64,000 nucleotides of DNA from Oceanobacillus saliphilus (GTDB lineage: Bacteria; Bacillota; Bacilli; Bacillales; Amphibacillaceae). The DNA is taken from the NCBI RefSeq assembly GCF_023522835.1, contig NZ_JALCZU010000008.1, positions 124,001 through 188,000 of the forward strand. Reading direction: 5' to 3'. Below are positions 18,434 to 28,443 of this stretch, piece after piece; position 1 is the stretch's first letter; every line of letters starts with the position of its first letter. Under the pieces are notes generated by a model, which saw only the letters and a list, made by a program, of their open reading frames with translations, did not search any database and was not told the origin of the DNA. Made by a program: the position numbers and the translations under genes.

Positions 18434-18649
18434 ATGGCTAACAACAATAATCGTAAGATGTCTCGTGAAGAAGCTGGAAAAAAAGGTGGCAACAAAACAG
18501 CAAGAAATCATGATCAGGAATTTTTTGAGGAAATCGGCCAAAAAGGCGGAAAAGCCACTTCAAGAAACCATGATCAGGATTTTTATGAAGAAATTGGACG
18601 CAAAGGCGGTAAACAAAGCAACGGTGGCCAAGGGAGAAACAATTCCTAA
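18434..18649 (+). CDS. KGG-repeat general stress protein (GsiB-like), copy 1
   Basis: 71 residues of a repeating hydrophilic unit: MSREEAG-KKGG, ARNHDQEFFEEIGQKGG, SRNHDQDFYEEIGRKGG. The KGG motif and 20-22-residue period place it with GsiB/KGG stress proteins, LEA-like disordered proteins made under desiccation or salt stress. AAAGGAG precedes the ATG. A TAAGCG-ATGA-CGCTTA palindrome lies in the leader (~18388). I could not find a clean sigma-B promoter. Confidence 0.87.
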   Translation: MANNNNRKMSREEAGKKGGNKTARNHDQEFFEEIGQKGGKATSRNHDQDFYEEIGRKGGKQSNGGQGRNNS

Positions 18650-18752
18650 TTAAAATGAAAATTCAATAGAGTGTATTTGTGTAAATGGATATGTGTGTAA
18701 GATTTCTAAATTGTGAGTGCATGCTAACTAATTCTAAAGGGAGATGTTAAGA

Positions 18753-19019
18753 ATGGCTAGAAATAATAATAACAACAAAATGTCTCGTGAAGAAGCAGGT
18801 CAAAAAGGCGGCAATCAAACAGCACGAAACCATGATCAGGAATTCTTTGAGGAAATAGGTCAAAAGGGCGGAGAAACCACTTCAAGAAACCATGACCAGG
18901 AATTCTATGAAGAAATCGGCCAAAAAGGTGGAGAAGCCACATCCAAAAATCATGACAAAGATTTCTACAGAGAGATTGGTCAACAAGGCGGAAATCGACG
19001 CAACAACAACAATTCATAA
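18753..19019 (+). CDS. KGG-repeat general stress protein (GsiB-like), copy 2
   Basis: 88 residues; one more repeat unit than copy 1 and near-identical wording (ARNHDQEFFEEIGQKGG, SRNHDQEFYEEIGQKGG, SKNHDKDFYREIGQQGG). Start ATG 18753 is chosen over ATG 18744, which abuts the AAAGGGAG ribosome site. The tandem arrangement and matched repeats indicate recent duplication with gain or loss of a unit. Confidence 0.87.
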   Translation: MARNNNNNKMSREEAGQKGGNQTARNHDQEFFEEIGQKGGETTSRNHDQEFYEEIGQKGGEATSKNHDKDFYREIGQQGGNRRNNNNS

Positions 19020-19043
19020 ATGAACTTTAAAATAGAGCATATC

Positions 19044-19079
19044 AAAGGAGAGGGATTTCAGGGAATCCCTCTCCTTTTG
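19044..19079 (+). terminator. Terminator of the KGG stress genes
   Basis: AAAGGAGAGGGATT pairs with AATCCCTCTCCTTTT around a short loop. Confidence 0.88.
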
Positions 19080-19246
19080 TCTGTCAGTTAATCTATTGTA
19101 CTTTTAAAATGCTTCGTATAAGAAAGTTATTATATGTTTATAATAGTTTTAAATATCTTTCAATTATCTTTAACTTCACACTTATTTCTTGTATAGTTAA
19201 AGGAGATAGAGAACGTTTAAGCGTTTATGGGAGAGGGGCGACGAAA

Positions 19247-20209
19247 TTGATACATGGTACTAAATTATATAATGAAAAGATTGAAAGAGTATTGAATAAT
19301 ATAAATAAAGTAATGATCGGCAAAGAGGATGTTGCGACACTCAGTCTGGTAGCTTTATTGGCCGAGGGGCATGTACTGCTTGAGGATGTCCCTGGTGTAG
19401 GGAAGACCATGCTTGTTCGGACCCTTGCTAAATCACTAGATTGTGACTTTAAACGAATTCAGTTTACTCCCGATCTTTTGCCTTCCGATGTCACGGGTGT
19501 TTCCATTTACAACCCTAAGGAAATGCAATTTGAATTCCGTGGTGGACCAATCTTTGGAAATGTTATTCTCGCAGATGAGATAAATCGGACGTCACCGAAG
19601 ACGCAATCATCACTTCTTGAAGCAATGGAGGAGAAAAACGTAACAGTGGATGGGTCAACCAAACATCTCGGAAAACCTTTTTTTGTTATGGCTACCCAAA
19701 ATCCAATAGAATATGAAGGAACATATCCACTTCCGGAAGCGCAGCTCGACCGTTTTATTTTGAAATTAAAAATGGGGTATCCTTCATTTTCGGATGAACT
19801 TAAAATGCTTGAAAAAACCTCAGGAAATCACCCTATTGAGACGATTGAGGCGGTTATGAGCAAAGATGAATTGGTTGAAATCCAGGAAAGAGTAAAAGAA
19901 GTATATATTGATAGGAATGTTCAGCAATACATTGTAAATCTAGTTACAAGAACCAGAGAGCATCGTGAAATCTATCTTGGTGTAAGTCCGAGGGGATCTA
20001 TTGCTTTAATGAAGGCGGCCAAGGCATATGCATATATATATGGGAGAGATTACGTTCTTCCGGATGATGTGAAATTTCTCGCACCTTTTGTGCTTTCCCA
20101 TAGAATTATATTAACCTCGGAAGCAAGATACGAGGGTATTACAAATGGAGATATAATTACTTCCATTGTTAAATCAACGCACATTCCAATACGAAAGGAA
20201 TTCAGTTGA
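19247..20209 (+). CDS. yeaC: MoxR-type AAA+ ATPase
   Basis: 320 residues from TTG 19247, 8 nt after GAGAGGGG. Upstream in-frame codons from 19109 give a hydrophobic, unconserved extension and are rejected. Walker A is GVGKT (50-54), Walker B is VILADE (106-111) with INRTSPKTQ following, sensor motif MATQNPIE later. MoxR ATPases are chaperones that activate partner proteins, usually encoded beside DUF58 and transglutaminase genes, as here. Order matches B. subtilis yeaC-yeaD-yebA-guaA. Confidence 0.9.
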   Translation: MIHGTKLYNEKIERVLNNINKVMIGKEDVATLSLVALLAEGHVLLEDVPGVGKTMLVRTLAKSLDCDFKRIQFTPDLLPSDVTGVSIYNPKEMQFEFRGGPIFGNVILADEINRTSPKTQSSLLEAMEEKNVTVDGSTKHLGKPFFVMATQNPIEYEGTYPLPEAQLDRFILKLKMGYPSFSDELKMLEKTSGNHPIETIEAVMSKDELVEIQERVKEVYIDRNVQQYIVNLVTRTREHREIYLGVSPRGSIALMKAAKAYAYIYGRDYVLPDDVKFLAPFVLSHRIILTSEARYEGITNGDIITSIVKSTHIPIRKEFS

Positions 20210-21477
20210 TGAAAGGATCGCTCAGAGTGATTGGAAATGTTGTGTTTGTTTTTGCGCTATTTGTAGTATTATTTTCCTATGCGATGTTTCAGGGTGGCTT
20301 TGTCAGCTGGTTTCTGTTTTTTAGCTTTTTGCCTATCTTTATCTACCATATCGGATTTCTTATGTATCCATTAAAAAAATGGAAGGTTACAAGGGATATC
20401 TCACATCATATTATCGAGGCCGGTGATAGCATCTCCGCAACAATAAAGATAGAAAGATCACTTCCTTTTCCACTTTACTACTGTATTATTGAAGAGGTTT
20501 TTCCTCCCACATTGATGACAGTAGACAATCGCAAGGATAAATACCAATATATGAATCAGCCTTATAAATTAAATGTGGACCGTAGAATCAAAAAAGTGAT
20601 TTTTCCACTTTTTAAACGGACACTGAAAATCCCGTACGCTATTCAGCACGTACCAAGAGGAGAACATCGTCTACAAAGAATCCGGATAAGAACTGGAGAT
20701 ATATTCGGTTTCCTCATCAAGGAGCATTTATTTGAAGTGTCTGATGAAATTATTGCATACCCGAACAGACGCAAATTAAAACTGGTAGATAGTTTCAGTA
20801 GCTATGAACAAGGTTCTGTTGCTTCCAACTCCCAGAATTTAAGCAATACGAATATAGCCGTAGGAATTCGTGAATATGCACCTGGGGATCGGTTTTCCTG
20901 GATAGACTGGAAACAGACAGCTAGAAAAAATACGATGATGACGAAAGAGTTCGAACAGGAGAAAAGAACGGACATCTTGATTGTGCATGATAGTTGTCAT
21001 TTTGAAGGGATAAATCCCCTTGCATTTGAGGCTACTATAGAAGTCTGTGTTTCTTTAATGGAAGCATTCCGTAAACAGGATAATCAGGCGGGTCTGCTTT
21101 CCATTGGAGAAAAAACAGTATATTTCACGCCCGAGCATCGTACAGAAAAAAGCTCTCCGGTTAACCAGCATTTGACTCGCCTGCAGCCTAGTGGTGATCT
21201 CCCCTTTTCCGTAAAAGTGAAACAAGAGATCATGCGAATGGACAAAGGTGATTTTGTCATTTTTATAACCACTCATCTTGATGAATTTTTAAAGCAGACC
21301 ATCCAACAGTTTAAACAGCGGACGAAATATGTAGCAGTTATTTTCATACAGTCCAGTGAATTGATTTCCGATGAAGAACATCATTTAATCCAACAACTCC
21401 GGTATGCTAACGTGGGGATACAGCTGCTGACGGAGAAACAGCTGGGAGAGAATAGGATAGAGGTGGAAATAGGATGA
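20209..21477 (+). CDS. yeaD: DUF58 domain protein
   Basis: 422 residues. Two N-terminal TM helices (~8-55) are followed by a beta-rich part and the DUF58 block GVREYAPGDRFSWIDWKQTA near 226-245, followed by the vWA-like segment (DILIVHDSC). The gene starts on the last base of the MoxR stop (TGATG) and overlaps yebA by 4 bases, so the three are translationally coupled. DUF58 proteins are taken to be MoxR partners; the exact role is unknown. Confidence 0.88.
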   Translation: MKGSLRVIGNVVFVFALFVVLFSYAMFQGGFVSWFLFFSFLPIFIYHIGFLMYPLKKWKVTRDISHHIIEAGDSISATIKIERSLPFPLYYCIIEEVFPPTLMTVDNRKDKYQYMNQPYKLNVDRRIKKVIFPLFKRTLKIPYAIQHVPRGEHRLQRIRIRTGDIFGFLIKEHLFEVSDEIIAYPNRRKLKLVDSFSSYEQGSVASNSQNLSNTNIAVGIREYAPGDRFSWIDWKQTARKNTMMTKEFEQEKRTDILIVHDSCHFEGINPLAFEATIEVCVSLMEAFRKQDNQAGLLSIGEKTVYFTPEHRTEKSSPVNQHLTRLQPSGDLPFSVKVKQEIMRMDKGDFVIFITTHLDEFLKQTIQQFKQRTKYVAVIFIQSSELISDEEHHLIQQLRYANVGIQLLTEKQLGENRIEVEIG

Positions 21478-23654
21478 CCAAAGAGAGAAATTATACGACA
21501 ATCTTATTTACCACTATTTTATATCTTTGTGGCTTTTTTCTGTTTCTAGAGTGGCTATATCCACTGGAGAAGATTTCTGACACAACGAATAGTATGATTT
21601 TTGTGCTATATACATTCTTTTGTTTCTTCATTTCTCTGTTTCAAATGAAATGGTGGATTGGGTTTATTTTGAAAGGTTTTGCATTGTTGTTTATCTTGAA
21701 CGGGTTATACTTTGCAGAAGCCATCTTAAGTCCATTGTGGATCGAACAAGTAAGGATGGAGCTAACTTTTAATTTTCAGGCGTTGCTTTACAGAGAATGG
21801 TACTATTTGACACCAATGTTTCGCAGCTTTCTATTCCTCGTTTTGATCTGGCTTATGAGTTACTTGTTGCATTACTGGTTTGTGCAAATGAAGCGGGTCT
21901 TCCTTTTTGTAATGCTTACGTTCATCTATTTGACAATCCTTGATACGTTCACTGTGTATGATGCATCCGTGTCCATTATCAGGACATTTGTCATTTCATT
22001 TATGGCATTGGGAATTGCTAGTTTAATAAAAGAAATGGATAGCGAATTTATTCGATTTGGGTGGTTCAAAAATTCACTTGTTTGGTTAATGCCACTGATT
22101 GCGATGGTGTTTTTCTCGGCCATGATTGGTTTCACAGCACCAAAGGCAGAGCCGCAATGGCCTGATCCTGTACCATTTATTCAAAGTGCAGCCGAAAATT
22201 CCGGAGGTGGCAGTTCAGCTATTCAAAAGGTTGGCTATGGGGAAGATGATTCCAGGCTTGGAGGCTCTTTTATTCAAGATGATAGCCCCGTTTTTAATGC
22301 ATACACATCAGAGAGGCATTATTGGCGAATCGAAACGAAAGATGTTTATACAGGTAAAGGCTGGGTTTCTTCTGATGAACCCAATTATATCGAGCAGGAA
22401 AACGGTTTGATTGCATTGGAGACGTTTGGAGATAGTGTGGAAACAGAGAGGCTGGACGCGTTTGTTGAGTTTTACGAAAATGAGATGATTAATAAATTAG
22501 TTTATCCTTATGGAATTGATGAAGTATACAGTGGCGGTGCAGTGAAAATCTTTCTGGATACCCACTCCGAAGCTTTAGAGGCAAGGGAGAATGGAGAGAT
22601 TGCTGACTTGGCAGGATATCAATTACGATATGATCATCCATCCTATGAGCTGAATGCATTGCGCACTAGTACGGAGGAATACCCTGCCGATATAATCGAT
22701 CAGTACACACAGCTCCCTGACACACTTCCCGAACGTGTAGGGAATCTAGCTGAGGAAATTACGAATGGCCATGAATCAAGATATGATAAAACAAAAGCAA
22801 TCGAACGATATTTTGCCAGCAGTGGATTCGTTTATCAGACAACAGATGTTCCTGTACCTACAGGGAATGTGGATTATGTTGATCAATTTCTGTTTGATTC
22901 ACAAGTAGGTTATTGTGATAACTTTTCCTCAGCGATGGTCGTTATGCTTCGTAGCATCGATATACCAGCAAGGTGGGCAAAAGGATTTACAAGTGGGGAA
23001 GTGATTGGTAATGACGGTGAGAATAATATATATGAAATAACGAATGCCAATGCACACTCTTGGGTTGAAGTATATTTCCCTGAGACAGGTTGGGTGCCAT
23101 TTGAGCCCACTCAAGGATTTTCCAATTTAACTGACTTCCATGTAGATTTAGATCGTACTACTGAAGACGCTGAAGATGATATTTTGGAAGCGCCGGAAGT
23201 AAGAACTCCAGAACAGCCTGAATTGCCAGAAGGAGAAGCAATGGATACCGCAGAACCGGATACCAATCATGCTGGTGGAGTTTCTGTTAAATGGTGGCAT
23301 ATCGTGTCAATAGTTGCAGTCATTATCTTAGTGGGCTTCATTATATATAAAACAAGATATAAATGGCAGACAAGGGCTTTTATGGTGAAACTGAATAGAA
23401 ATGGAGACGCAGAAACGTTTCAGGATGCGTATCATTATTTAATGAAACTACTCGATCATCATGGCTATACAAAGGACCCGGATCAAACGCTACGTGAATT
23501 TGCAAAACGGGTCGATTCAGGATATTCCACAGATGAAATGGGCGAACTGACAAGTTATTATGAACGATTGCTGTATAAAAATGAAGCAAATCATTCCAGA
23601 TTAAATGAAGTGACTCAATTATGGAAAAATTTAATTTACCGCATAATGGGTTGA
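21474..23654 (+). CDS. yebA: Membrane transglutaminase-like protein
   Basis: 726 residues: about six N-terminal TM helices, an extracytoplasmic region with a transglutaminase-like core (Cys481 in QVGYCDNFSSAM, His528 in NAHSWVEVYF, then ETGWVPFEPTQGF), one TM helix near 605-625 and a cytoplasmic DUF4129-like tail. The Cys-His pair implies an active thiol enzyme, either peptidase or cross-linker. ATGA overlap with DUF58. Synteny suggests the ortholog of B. subtilis YebA. Confidence 0.88.
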   Translation: MTKERNYTTILFTTILYLCGFFLFLEWLYPLEKISDTTNSMIFVLYTFFCFFISLFQMKWWIGFILKGFALLFILNGLYFAEAILSPLWIEQVRMELTFNFQALLYREWYYLTPMFRSFLFLVLIWLMSYLLHYWFVQMKRVFLFVMLTFIYLTILDTFTVYDASVSIIRTFVISFMALGIASLIKEMDSEFIRFGWFKNSLVWLMPLIAMVFFSAMIGFTAPKAEPQWPDPVPFIQSAAENSGGGSSAIQKVGYGEDDSRLGGSFIQDDSPVFNAYTSERHYWRIETKDVYTGKGWVSSDEPNYIEQENGLIALETFGDSVETERLDAFVEFYENEMINKLVYPYGIDEVYSGGAVKIFLDTHSEALEARENGEIADLAGYQLRYDHPSYELNALRTSTEEYPADIIDQYTQLPDTLPERVGNLAEEITNGHESRYDKTKAIERYFASSGFVYQTTDVPVPTGNVDYVDQFLFDSQVGYCDNFSSAMVVMLRSIDIPARWAKGFTSGEVIGNDGENNIYEITNANAHSWVEVYFPETGWVPFEPTQGFSNLTDFHVDLDRTTEDAEDDILEAPEVRTPEQPELPEGEAMDTAEPDTNHAGGVSVKWWHIVSIVAVIILVGFIIYKTRYKWQTRAFMVKLNRNGDAETFQDAYHYLMKLLDHHGYTKDPDQTLREFAKRVDSGYSTDEMGELTSYYERLLYKNEANHSRLNEVTQLWKNLIYRIMG

Positions 23655-23773
23655 CCTGCCGCAGCTTGGTTAGTAGAATAAGACATGTAAAAAAAGTAAT
23701 CGATGAACAAAAGCAAGGACAGGCAGATACATGCTTGATGCATCTCAACATACAACTAGAAGTAAATAATTAT

Positions 23774-23847
23774 GCCATTCGTATATCCTCGACAATAGGG
23801 GTCGAAAGTATCTACCGGAGCACCGTAAATGCTCTGACTATGAAGGC
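23774..23847 (+). promoter_or_regulatory. Guanine riboswitch upstream of guaA
   Basis: The purine aptamer fold is readable: P1 GCC(A)TTCGTA / TATGAAGGC, P2 TCGAC/GTCGA with loop AATAGGG, J2/3 GTATCTACC, P3 GGAGCA/TGCTCT with loop CCGTAAA, then GACTATG. The J3/1 pyrimidine is C (GACTA), which specifies guanine. The P1 3' strand (GAAGGC) is also the first part of an antiterminator, so ligand binding should favour termination. Confidence 0.9.
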
Positions 23848-23938
23848 AGAATCTGGTTTGAATACCTGGATTTCTGCCTTTTTGCACCTATCTATATGTT
23901 ATCCTAGATAGAATGCAAGAAGGGAATCCAGGTTTTTT
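23845..23938 (+). terminator. Antiterminator/terminator switch of the guaA riboswitch
   Basis: GGCAGAATCTGG (23845-23856) can pair with CCTGGATTTCTGCC (23865-23878), forming the antiterminator. The same 3' strand instead starts a long terminator: ACCTGGATT (23864) through CCTTTTTGCA and TATCTA pairs with TAGATA, TGCAAGAAGG and AATCCAGGT (to 23933), then six T. The two forms exclude each other. Confidence 0.82.
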
Positions 23939-23949
23939 AATAAGGCAAT

Positions 23950-24150
23950 TTCGTAAGTTTTGTTTCAAGCATCGCAGTTGAAATAAAGTGCTACATAAGA
24001 TAAGCAACTTTGGCGACGCGAACCGTGAGTATGCACGGGCTGCGGTTGCCGAAGTAACTTGTTTTCATTAACAGGGAAGTTAGTAATTTTGTGTCACGAA
24101 CACGATGAATAACCGCCTTCCAATCTTTTAGAAAACAGCCGTTCATAAAG
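23950..24150. repeat. Dispersed palindromic repeat, copy 1
   Basis: Shares with the copy at 60890-61150 the arms AAGCAACTT(T/C)GGC and GCGGTTGCCGAAGTAACTT (here 24002-24014 and 24042-24060), the following CATTAAC, and a CCAATCTT..AGAAAA.AGCC end. It fills most of the ~300 bases between the riboswitch terminator and guaA, so it is transcribed as leader. Confidence 0.65.
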
Positions 24151-24235
24151 ATATCACGATGTGGGGAATACTGTACGTAAAGCTAACTAGCCGGTACAGC
24201 TAAACGAACATCAAAAAGCAGATAGGAGATCAACG

Positions 24236-25771
24236 ATGGAAAATAATGAATTAATACTCGTATTAGATTTTGGCAGTCAATATAATCAGCTGATCACACG
24301 CCGTATTAGAGAGTTTGGGGTTTACAGTGAATTACACTCACATAAATTGACAGCTGAGGAAATTAAGGAAATGAATCCTAAAGGAATCATTTTATCTGGC
24401 GGTCCTCACAGTGTATATGATGAGAATAGTTTCAGATGTGATCCGGCAATTTTCGATTTGGGAATTCCAATTCTGGGAATATGTTATGGAATGCAACTCA
24501 TGGCACTGCACTACAATGGCACCGTAGAAAAATCAAAAAATCGCGAATATGGAAAAGCGCTTATTGAACTGAACCAGGAACCAACATTATTTAAGGATAC
24601 GCCAACGAAGCAATCTGTTTGGATGAGCCATGGAGATAAAGTGACTGCAGCTCCACCTTCATTCAAAGTAGATGCAACAAGCCCTTCAACCCCGATTGCG
24701 GCGATGAGTGATACGGAAAGAAATCTATATGGGGTGCAATTTCATCCAGAAGTGCGACATTCAGAATATGGAAATGATGTATTGAATAATTTTGTTTTTG
24801 ATGTCTGTCATTGCTCAGGAGATTGGAGTATTGAAAACTTTATTGACATGGAAGTGGCAAATATCCAAAATAAAGTCGGTGATCGCAAAGTACTTTGTGC
24901 ACTAAGTGGTGGCGTGGATTCCTCTGTTGTAGCGGCATTAATTCATAAAGCAATTGGTGATCAGCTTACATGTATTTTCGTTGACCATGGCTTGCTTCGT
25001 AAAAATGAAGCGGATGATGTGATGGCGGTGTTTGCTGAAGATTTCAACATGAACATTATTAAAGTCGACGCCAAAGACCGTTTCCTTTCTAAACTGGCTG
25101 GAGTGGTTGATCCGGAGAAAAAACGTAAAATCATCGGTAATGAATTCATCTATGTGTTTGATGATGAAGCAGCAAAGTTAAAAGATATTGATTTCCTTGC
25201 GCAAGGTACGCTTTATACAGATGTTATCGAAAGTGGTACAGAGACAGCACAAACAATCAAATCACATCATAATGTTGGTGGCTTGCCGGAAGATATGCAA
25301 TTCGAGCTGATTGAGCCTTTGAATACATTATTCAAAGATGAAGTTCGTGAATTGGGATCTCAGCTAGGAATTCCTGAACATATTGTATGGCGTCAACCAT
25401 TCCCAGGCCCAGGTCTTGCAATTCGTATTTTAGGGGAAGTCACAGAAGATAGGCTTGAAATTGTTCGTGAATCAGATGCTGTATTGCGTGAAGAAATTGC
25501 GAAAGCCGGTCTCGACCGTGACATCTGGCAATATTTCACCGTCCTGCCAAACATCAAAAGTGTTGGTGTCATGGGCGATGCAAGAACCTATGACCATACA
25601 ATCGGCATTCGCGCGGTTACATCAATTGATGGGATGACATCTGATTGGGCACGTATTCCATGGGATGTTCTTGAAAAAATATCAACAAGATTGGTAAACG
25701 ATGTCGAGCACATTAACCGTGTCGTTTATGATATTACGAGTAAGCCACCTGCAACGATTGAGTGGGAATAA
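24236..25771 (+). CDS. guaA: GMP synthase (glutamine-hydrolysing)
   Basis: 511 residues, usual length. N-terminal class I glutamine amidotransferase domain: nucleophile Cys in GICYGMQL (~84), His/Glu in GVQFHPEV (~169). ATP-pyrophosphatase domain with P-loop LSGGVDSS (~222) and the C-terminal dimerisation domain ending TIEWE. Converts XMP to GMP with glutamine and ATP in the cytoplasm. The guanine riboswitch upstream gives end-product control. Confidence 0.97.
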   Translation: MENNELILVLDFGSQYNQLITRRIREFGVYSELHSHKLTAEEIKEMNPKGIILSGGPHSVYDENSFRCDPAIFDLGIPILGICYGMQLMALHYNGTVEKSKNREYGKALIELNQEPTLFKDTPTKQSVWMSHGDKVTAAPPSFKVDATSPSTPIAAMSDTERNLYGVQFHPEVRHSEYGNDVLNNFVFDVCHCSGDWSIENFIDMEVANIQNKVGDRKVLCALSGGVDSSVVAALIHKAIGDQLTCIFVDHGLLRKNEADDVMAVFAEDFNMNIIKVDAKDRFLSKLAGVVDPEKKRKIIGNEFIYVFDDEAAKLKDIDFLAQGTLYTDVIESGTETAQTIKSHHNVGGLPEDMQFELIEPLNTLFKDEVRELGSQLGIPEHIVWRQPFPGPGLAIRILGEVTEDRLEIVRESDAVLREEIAKAGLDRDIWQYFTVLPNIKSVGVMGDARTYDHTIGIRAVTSIDGMTSDWARIPWDVLEKISTRLVNDVEHINRVVYDITSKPPATIEWE

Positions 25772-25803
25772 TTCACTAGGTGTTAGACTTATGAATAACA
25801 AAG

Positions 25804-25836
25804 AGGTATCACTGATATAAAAGTGATACCTTTTTT
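25804..25836 (+). terminator. Terminator of guaA
   Basis: AGGTATCACT pairs with AGTGATACCT, loop GATATAAA, six T follow. Confidence 0.9.
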
Positions 25837-26043
25837 ACAATGCCTCGGTAAAGAAATAAAAAAATACGGAATCTCCTTATTTTGTTAAACTTTGTTTAGA
25901 CCAAAAAAGCTACTGTTATTAAAATAACGGGTTTACTTGTGAGGTAAAAATTATAAATTACACCATAATTGCTTCTATATCCTTGATTAAAGGAATTAAA
26001 TTCCATTCGTTAGGTTCTCCTCCCTTATCTACCCGCGCGTAAT

Positions 26044-27360
26044 CTACTTTAAATGGTCATTTAAAAATTCTAAGGTGATTTGATTAATCATACGATGTAT
26101 CTTCCACGGAGGTATTTTCCCTGTCATCCCTAACCAAGAAGTAATTGGTGAGAGTAAGGGGAAATCGCTGAAATCCAGATGGGACGTACCTTTTATAGAT
26201 ATTATATTATCTGCTCCACTTATATCCGTAATTCTTCTATAATATTCAGCTAAATAATCCCCATCTGATTCATCCACAAGTAAATCTGTATCACTTATAA
26301 TTGTTAAAAATGGTTGTTCAATACCTAATTCCGCTGCTCTTCCATATGGAAAGCCGTCCATATTAATCCCTACTTGAAAACGTTGATCAACCGCTAATGT
26401 ATGACTCGCAGACGCTCCGCCAAACGAATGACCAATATATGCAACCTTATTTAAATCTATCTGTCCTACAAACTGTTCTAAGCACTCTAAATCTTGAAGA
26501 CCCCCATTATTTAATCTTTCAACCCAATTCAATACACTTTGAGCATCATTACTCCATTCATAAAGATATTCATCCATCACTTCTGTATTTTCGCTAAACT
26601 CTATGTTAATTACTCCCGGATTTGTACTATCTGGAAAAAGCGTACCAGGTGAGTAGTAGGTATGATCAATCCCTATCACTATATAACCATGGCTAGCTAA
26701 CTCTAATACTTGAAAATGATTTTGGCTTCTATTACTGCCAAATCCATGAGAAAAAAATACAACTGGAAATGGTTGATTACGATTTAATAATGGCGCTTTT
26801 GCATAAGCAGGTATCTTTTGTTTAACAAAAGATTGTAACAAAAAACCAGGTATTCCATTTAATTCAGTAAACTCCTTCATAAACAAATCAGGGTGGTCAT
26901 GATATCGAGCTTTTCTCCGATTCGCGGTTTCATCAGTCGGATACCAAACTTGGACCATTAGCCTTCTATGCTCTTCATCATTTGACCAGCGCTCATCACG
27001 ACTAGTATCAACCACTTCAAATGATTGTGTCCCTACCTTATAGGCTCCAGTTGGCATACTTAGTGTATTCCAAGGAAATAAAAAACTAGGTAACAAGAAG
27101 AAAAGTAATAGAAAAAATAACGAAAGTAATTTATATTTAAAACTGTATGTACCTTTTTTCATCAATAGTTTTATGCTTTGATAAATCGTAAATAAATAAA
27201 AGGGTATCATTGGCCATCGCCAATCAAATAAGATCATCTGAAAAAATAATACAATCCATTGGGTAAATAAAAGTAATCGCAAAACATGATATTTATTTGT
27301 ATGCCAAACCAGAATGGTAATTCCTATCAAAATAACAAGGCCGACCTCTAGAGCATTCAT
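26044..27360 (-). CDS. Membrane-anchored alpha/beta hydrolase, PAF-acetylhydrolase-like
   Basis: About 438 residues from ATG 27360, 8 nt after AAAAGGGG (TTG 27366 is too close). Three to four N-terminal TM helices (to ~100), then an alpha/beta hydrolase resembling plasma/type II PAF acetylhydrolase: oxyanion FFSHGFGSNRS (~204), nucleophile Ser ~312 in GHSFGGAS, Asp ~335 (NMDG) and His ~394 (GTSHLDFSD). Predicted lipase/esterase acting at the outer face. More AT-rich than its neighbours and beside IS and toxin-antitoxin scars, so probably acquired. It interrupts the usual guaA-pbuG adjacency. Confidence 0.8.
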   Translation of the reverse strand: MNALEVGLVILIGITILVWHTNKYHVLRLLLFTQWIVLFFQMILFDWRWPMIPFYLFTIYQSIKLLMKKGTYSFKYKLLSLFFLLLFFLLPSFLFPWNTLSMPTGAYKVGTQSFEVVDTSRDERWSNDEEHRRLMVQVWYPTDETANRRKARYHDHPDLFMKEFTELNGIPGFLLQSFVKQKIPAYAKAPLLNRNQPFPVVFFSHGFGSNRSQNHFQVLELASHGYIVIGIDHTYYSPGTLFPDSTNPGVINIEFSENTEVMDEYLYEWSNDAQSVLNWVERLNNGGLQDLECLEQFVGQIDLNKVAYIGHSFGGASASHTLAVDQRFQVGINMDGFPYGRAAELGIEQPFLTIISDTDLLVDESDGDYLAEYYRRITDISGADNIISIKGTSHLDFSDFPLLSPITSWLGMTGKIPPWKIHRMINQITLEFLNDHLK

Positions 27361-27844
27361 CAACAAACCCCTTTTGTTATAGATTTATAGATGCCATATT
27401 TACTTTTATAACGCTGAGAATCAAACTTATAATTCCCCACATTTTAATATCAATTTTAATACGTTATTAAATTCATTTAGTTTCAATTATTTTGAATTAT
27501 TTATCAAAACACAATCCCTGTATAATCTCTATTATCATTTTAATATAGAAATCCAAATACCTTTGTTTGTCACTGCAATTCACATCATAAATCACAAGAA
27601 ATTCGCAAGACGAAAATATTTATTTCTATATCTGCGAAAATCGGTGTGTTTTACAATGCGAAAATTAAGCAAAAGAGCGACAAATCCTTATATAGCAATA
27701 AAATTATCGCAGTGAATTCCATTGTGAATATCACTGCGATATTGTTTGTAAATGGCTTGTTTGCACCTCTGAAGTAAACCCGTTAATATTAAAGAATGGC
27801 TCTATATTACAAGGCTAATTTCCTTATATTTGCTTTCTAGAAAG
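27361..27844. other. AT-rich intergenic region with an 11-bp inverted repeat
   Basis: No gene seen. It contains TATCGCAGTGA (27705-27715) facing TCACTGCGATA (27731-27741), a perfect hairpin, and a weaker TTCGCA/TGCGAA pair near 27600-27650. It should include the promoter of the hydrolase on the minus strand. Confidence 0.5.
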
Positions 27845-28190
27845 GATCAATATTTTTATACTGCTCATATTGATAAATATGTCAAAAAGCTTGATGAACT
27901 AACGTTTATGAACACATTTATTTATGCACAATTGAAACATTTAGATAATCTTCAACGATATGATTAAACGCAAGAAAACTGTCCAAAGACTGGTAGGCTT
28001 AGAAAGCACTAGTCAATCACAGCTTTCTCGAAAAAATGGAGATATATCATCCGAGATTTTCAAGGTTATCCTGCATCATCTATTTCAAAAACTTCACCAC
28101 CTGCTTGGACCGGAAATGGCAGATAAAGAGCACTTGGAAAGCTTTATCTGATTGATTCATCAACTATTTGAAAAGGTACAATTTTTATCG
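27845..28190 (+). mobile_element. IS4-family transposase remnant
   Basis: Translation in shifting frames gives pieces of the N-terminal part of an IS4-type transposase: DKYVKKLDELTFMNTFIYAQ, LVGLESTSQSQLSRK, EIFKVILHHLFQKLH, then IDSSTI in a third frame. Stops and frameshifts break it, and no DDE residues or terminal repeats are seen. A 63-codon open frame at 27960-28151 is part of this relic. Confidence 0.75.
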
Positions 28191-28262
28191 GTAAGTTAAG
28201 CCTGATTGATGGGTTAGCGTAATGATGATAAAATTATACGAAGTTAATGAAGGGGTGCTAAT

Positions 28263-28443
28263 ATGCCACATATTAGACCAATTTCAGATTTACGGAATAG
28301 TTTTGCAGATATTTCAAGGGTGGTACATGAATCCTCAGAACCCATTTTTTTGACTAAGAATGGTTATGGTGACATGGTGGTAAGGAGCAATTGAGGCGTA
28401 CGAAGGGAAATTGTTTGAAAGTGAGGTTTATTTCAACCTATAA
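28263..28443 (+). pseudogene. Phd/YefM-type antitoxin, frameshifted
   Basis: MPHIRPISDLRNSFADISRV...EPIFLTKNGYGDMVV is a typical Phd/YefM N-terminus. The frame stops at TGA 28392-28394, but the next frame continues with AIEAYEGKLFESEVYF to 28443, where the family's SxxAYE segment belongs. A single-base change broke the gene. AAGGGG precedes the ATG. Confidence 0.75.

Noticed and set aside
19109-19246. N-terminal extension of the MoxR gene
   Set aside because: TTG 19247 has a well-placed GAGAGGGG and gives the normal 320-residue protein; the extension is unconserved in character.
23621-23911. Open frame across the guaA leader
   Set aside because: It coincides with the guanine aptamer and switch, which explain the sequence far better.
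27960-28151. 63-codon frame as a gene
   Set aside because: Its product is the middle of an IS4-type transposase and the flanking frames carry the adjoining pieces.
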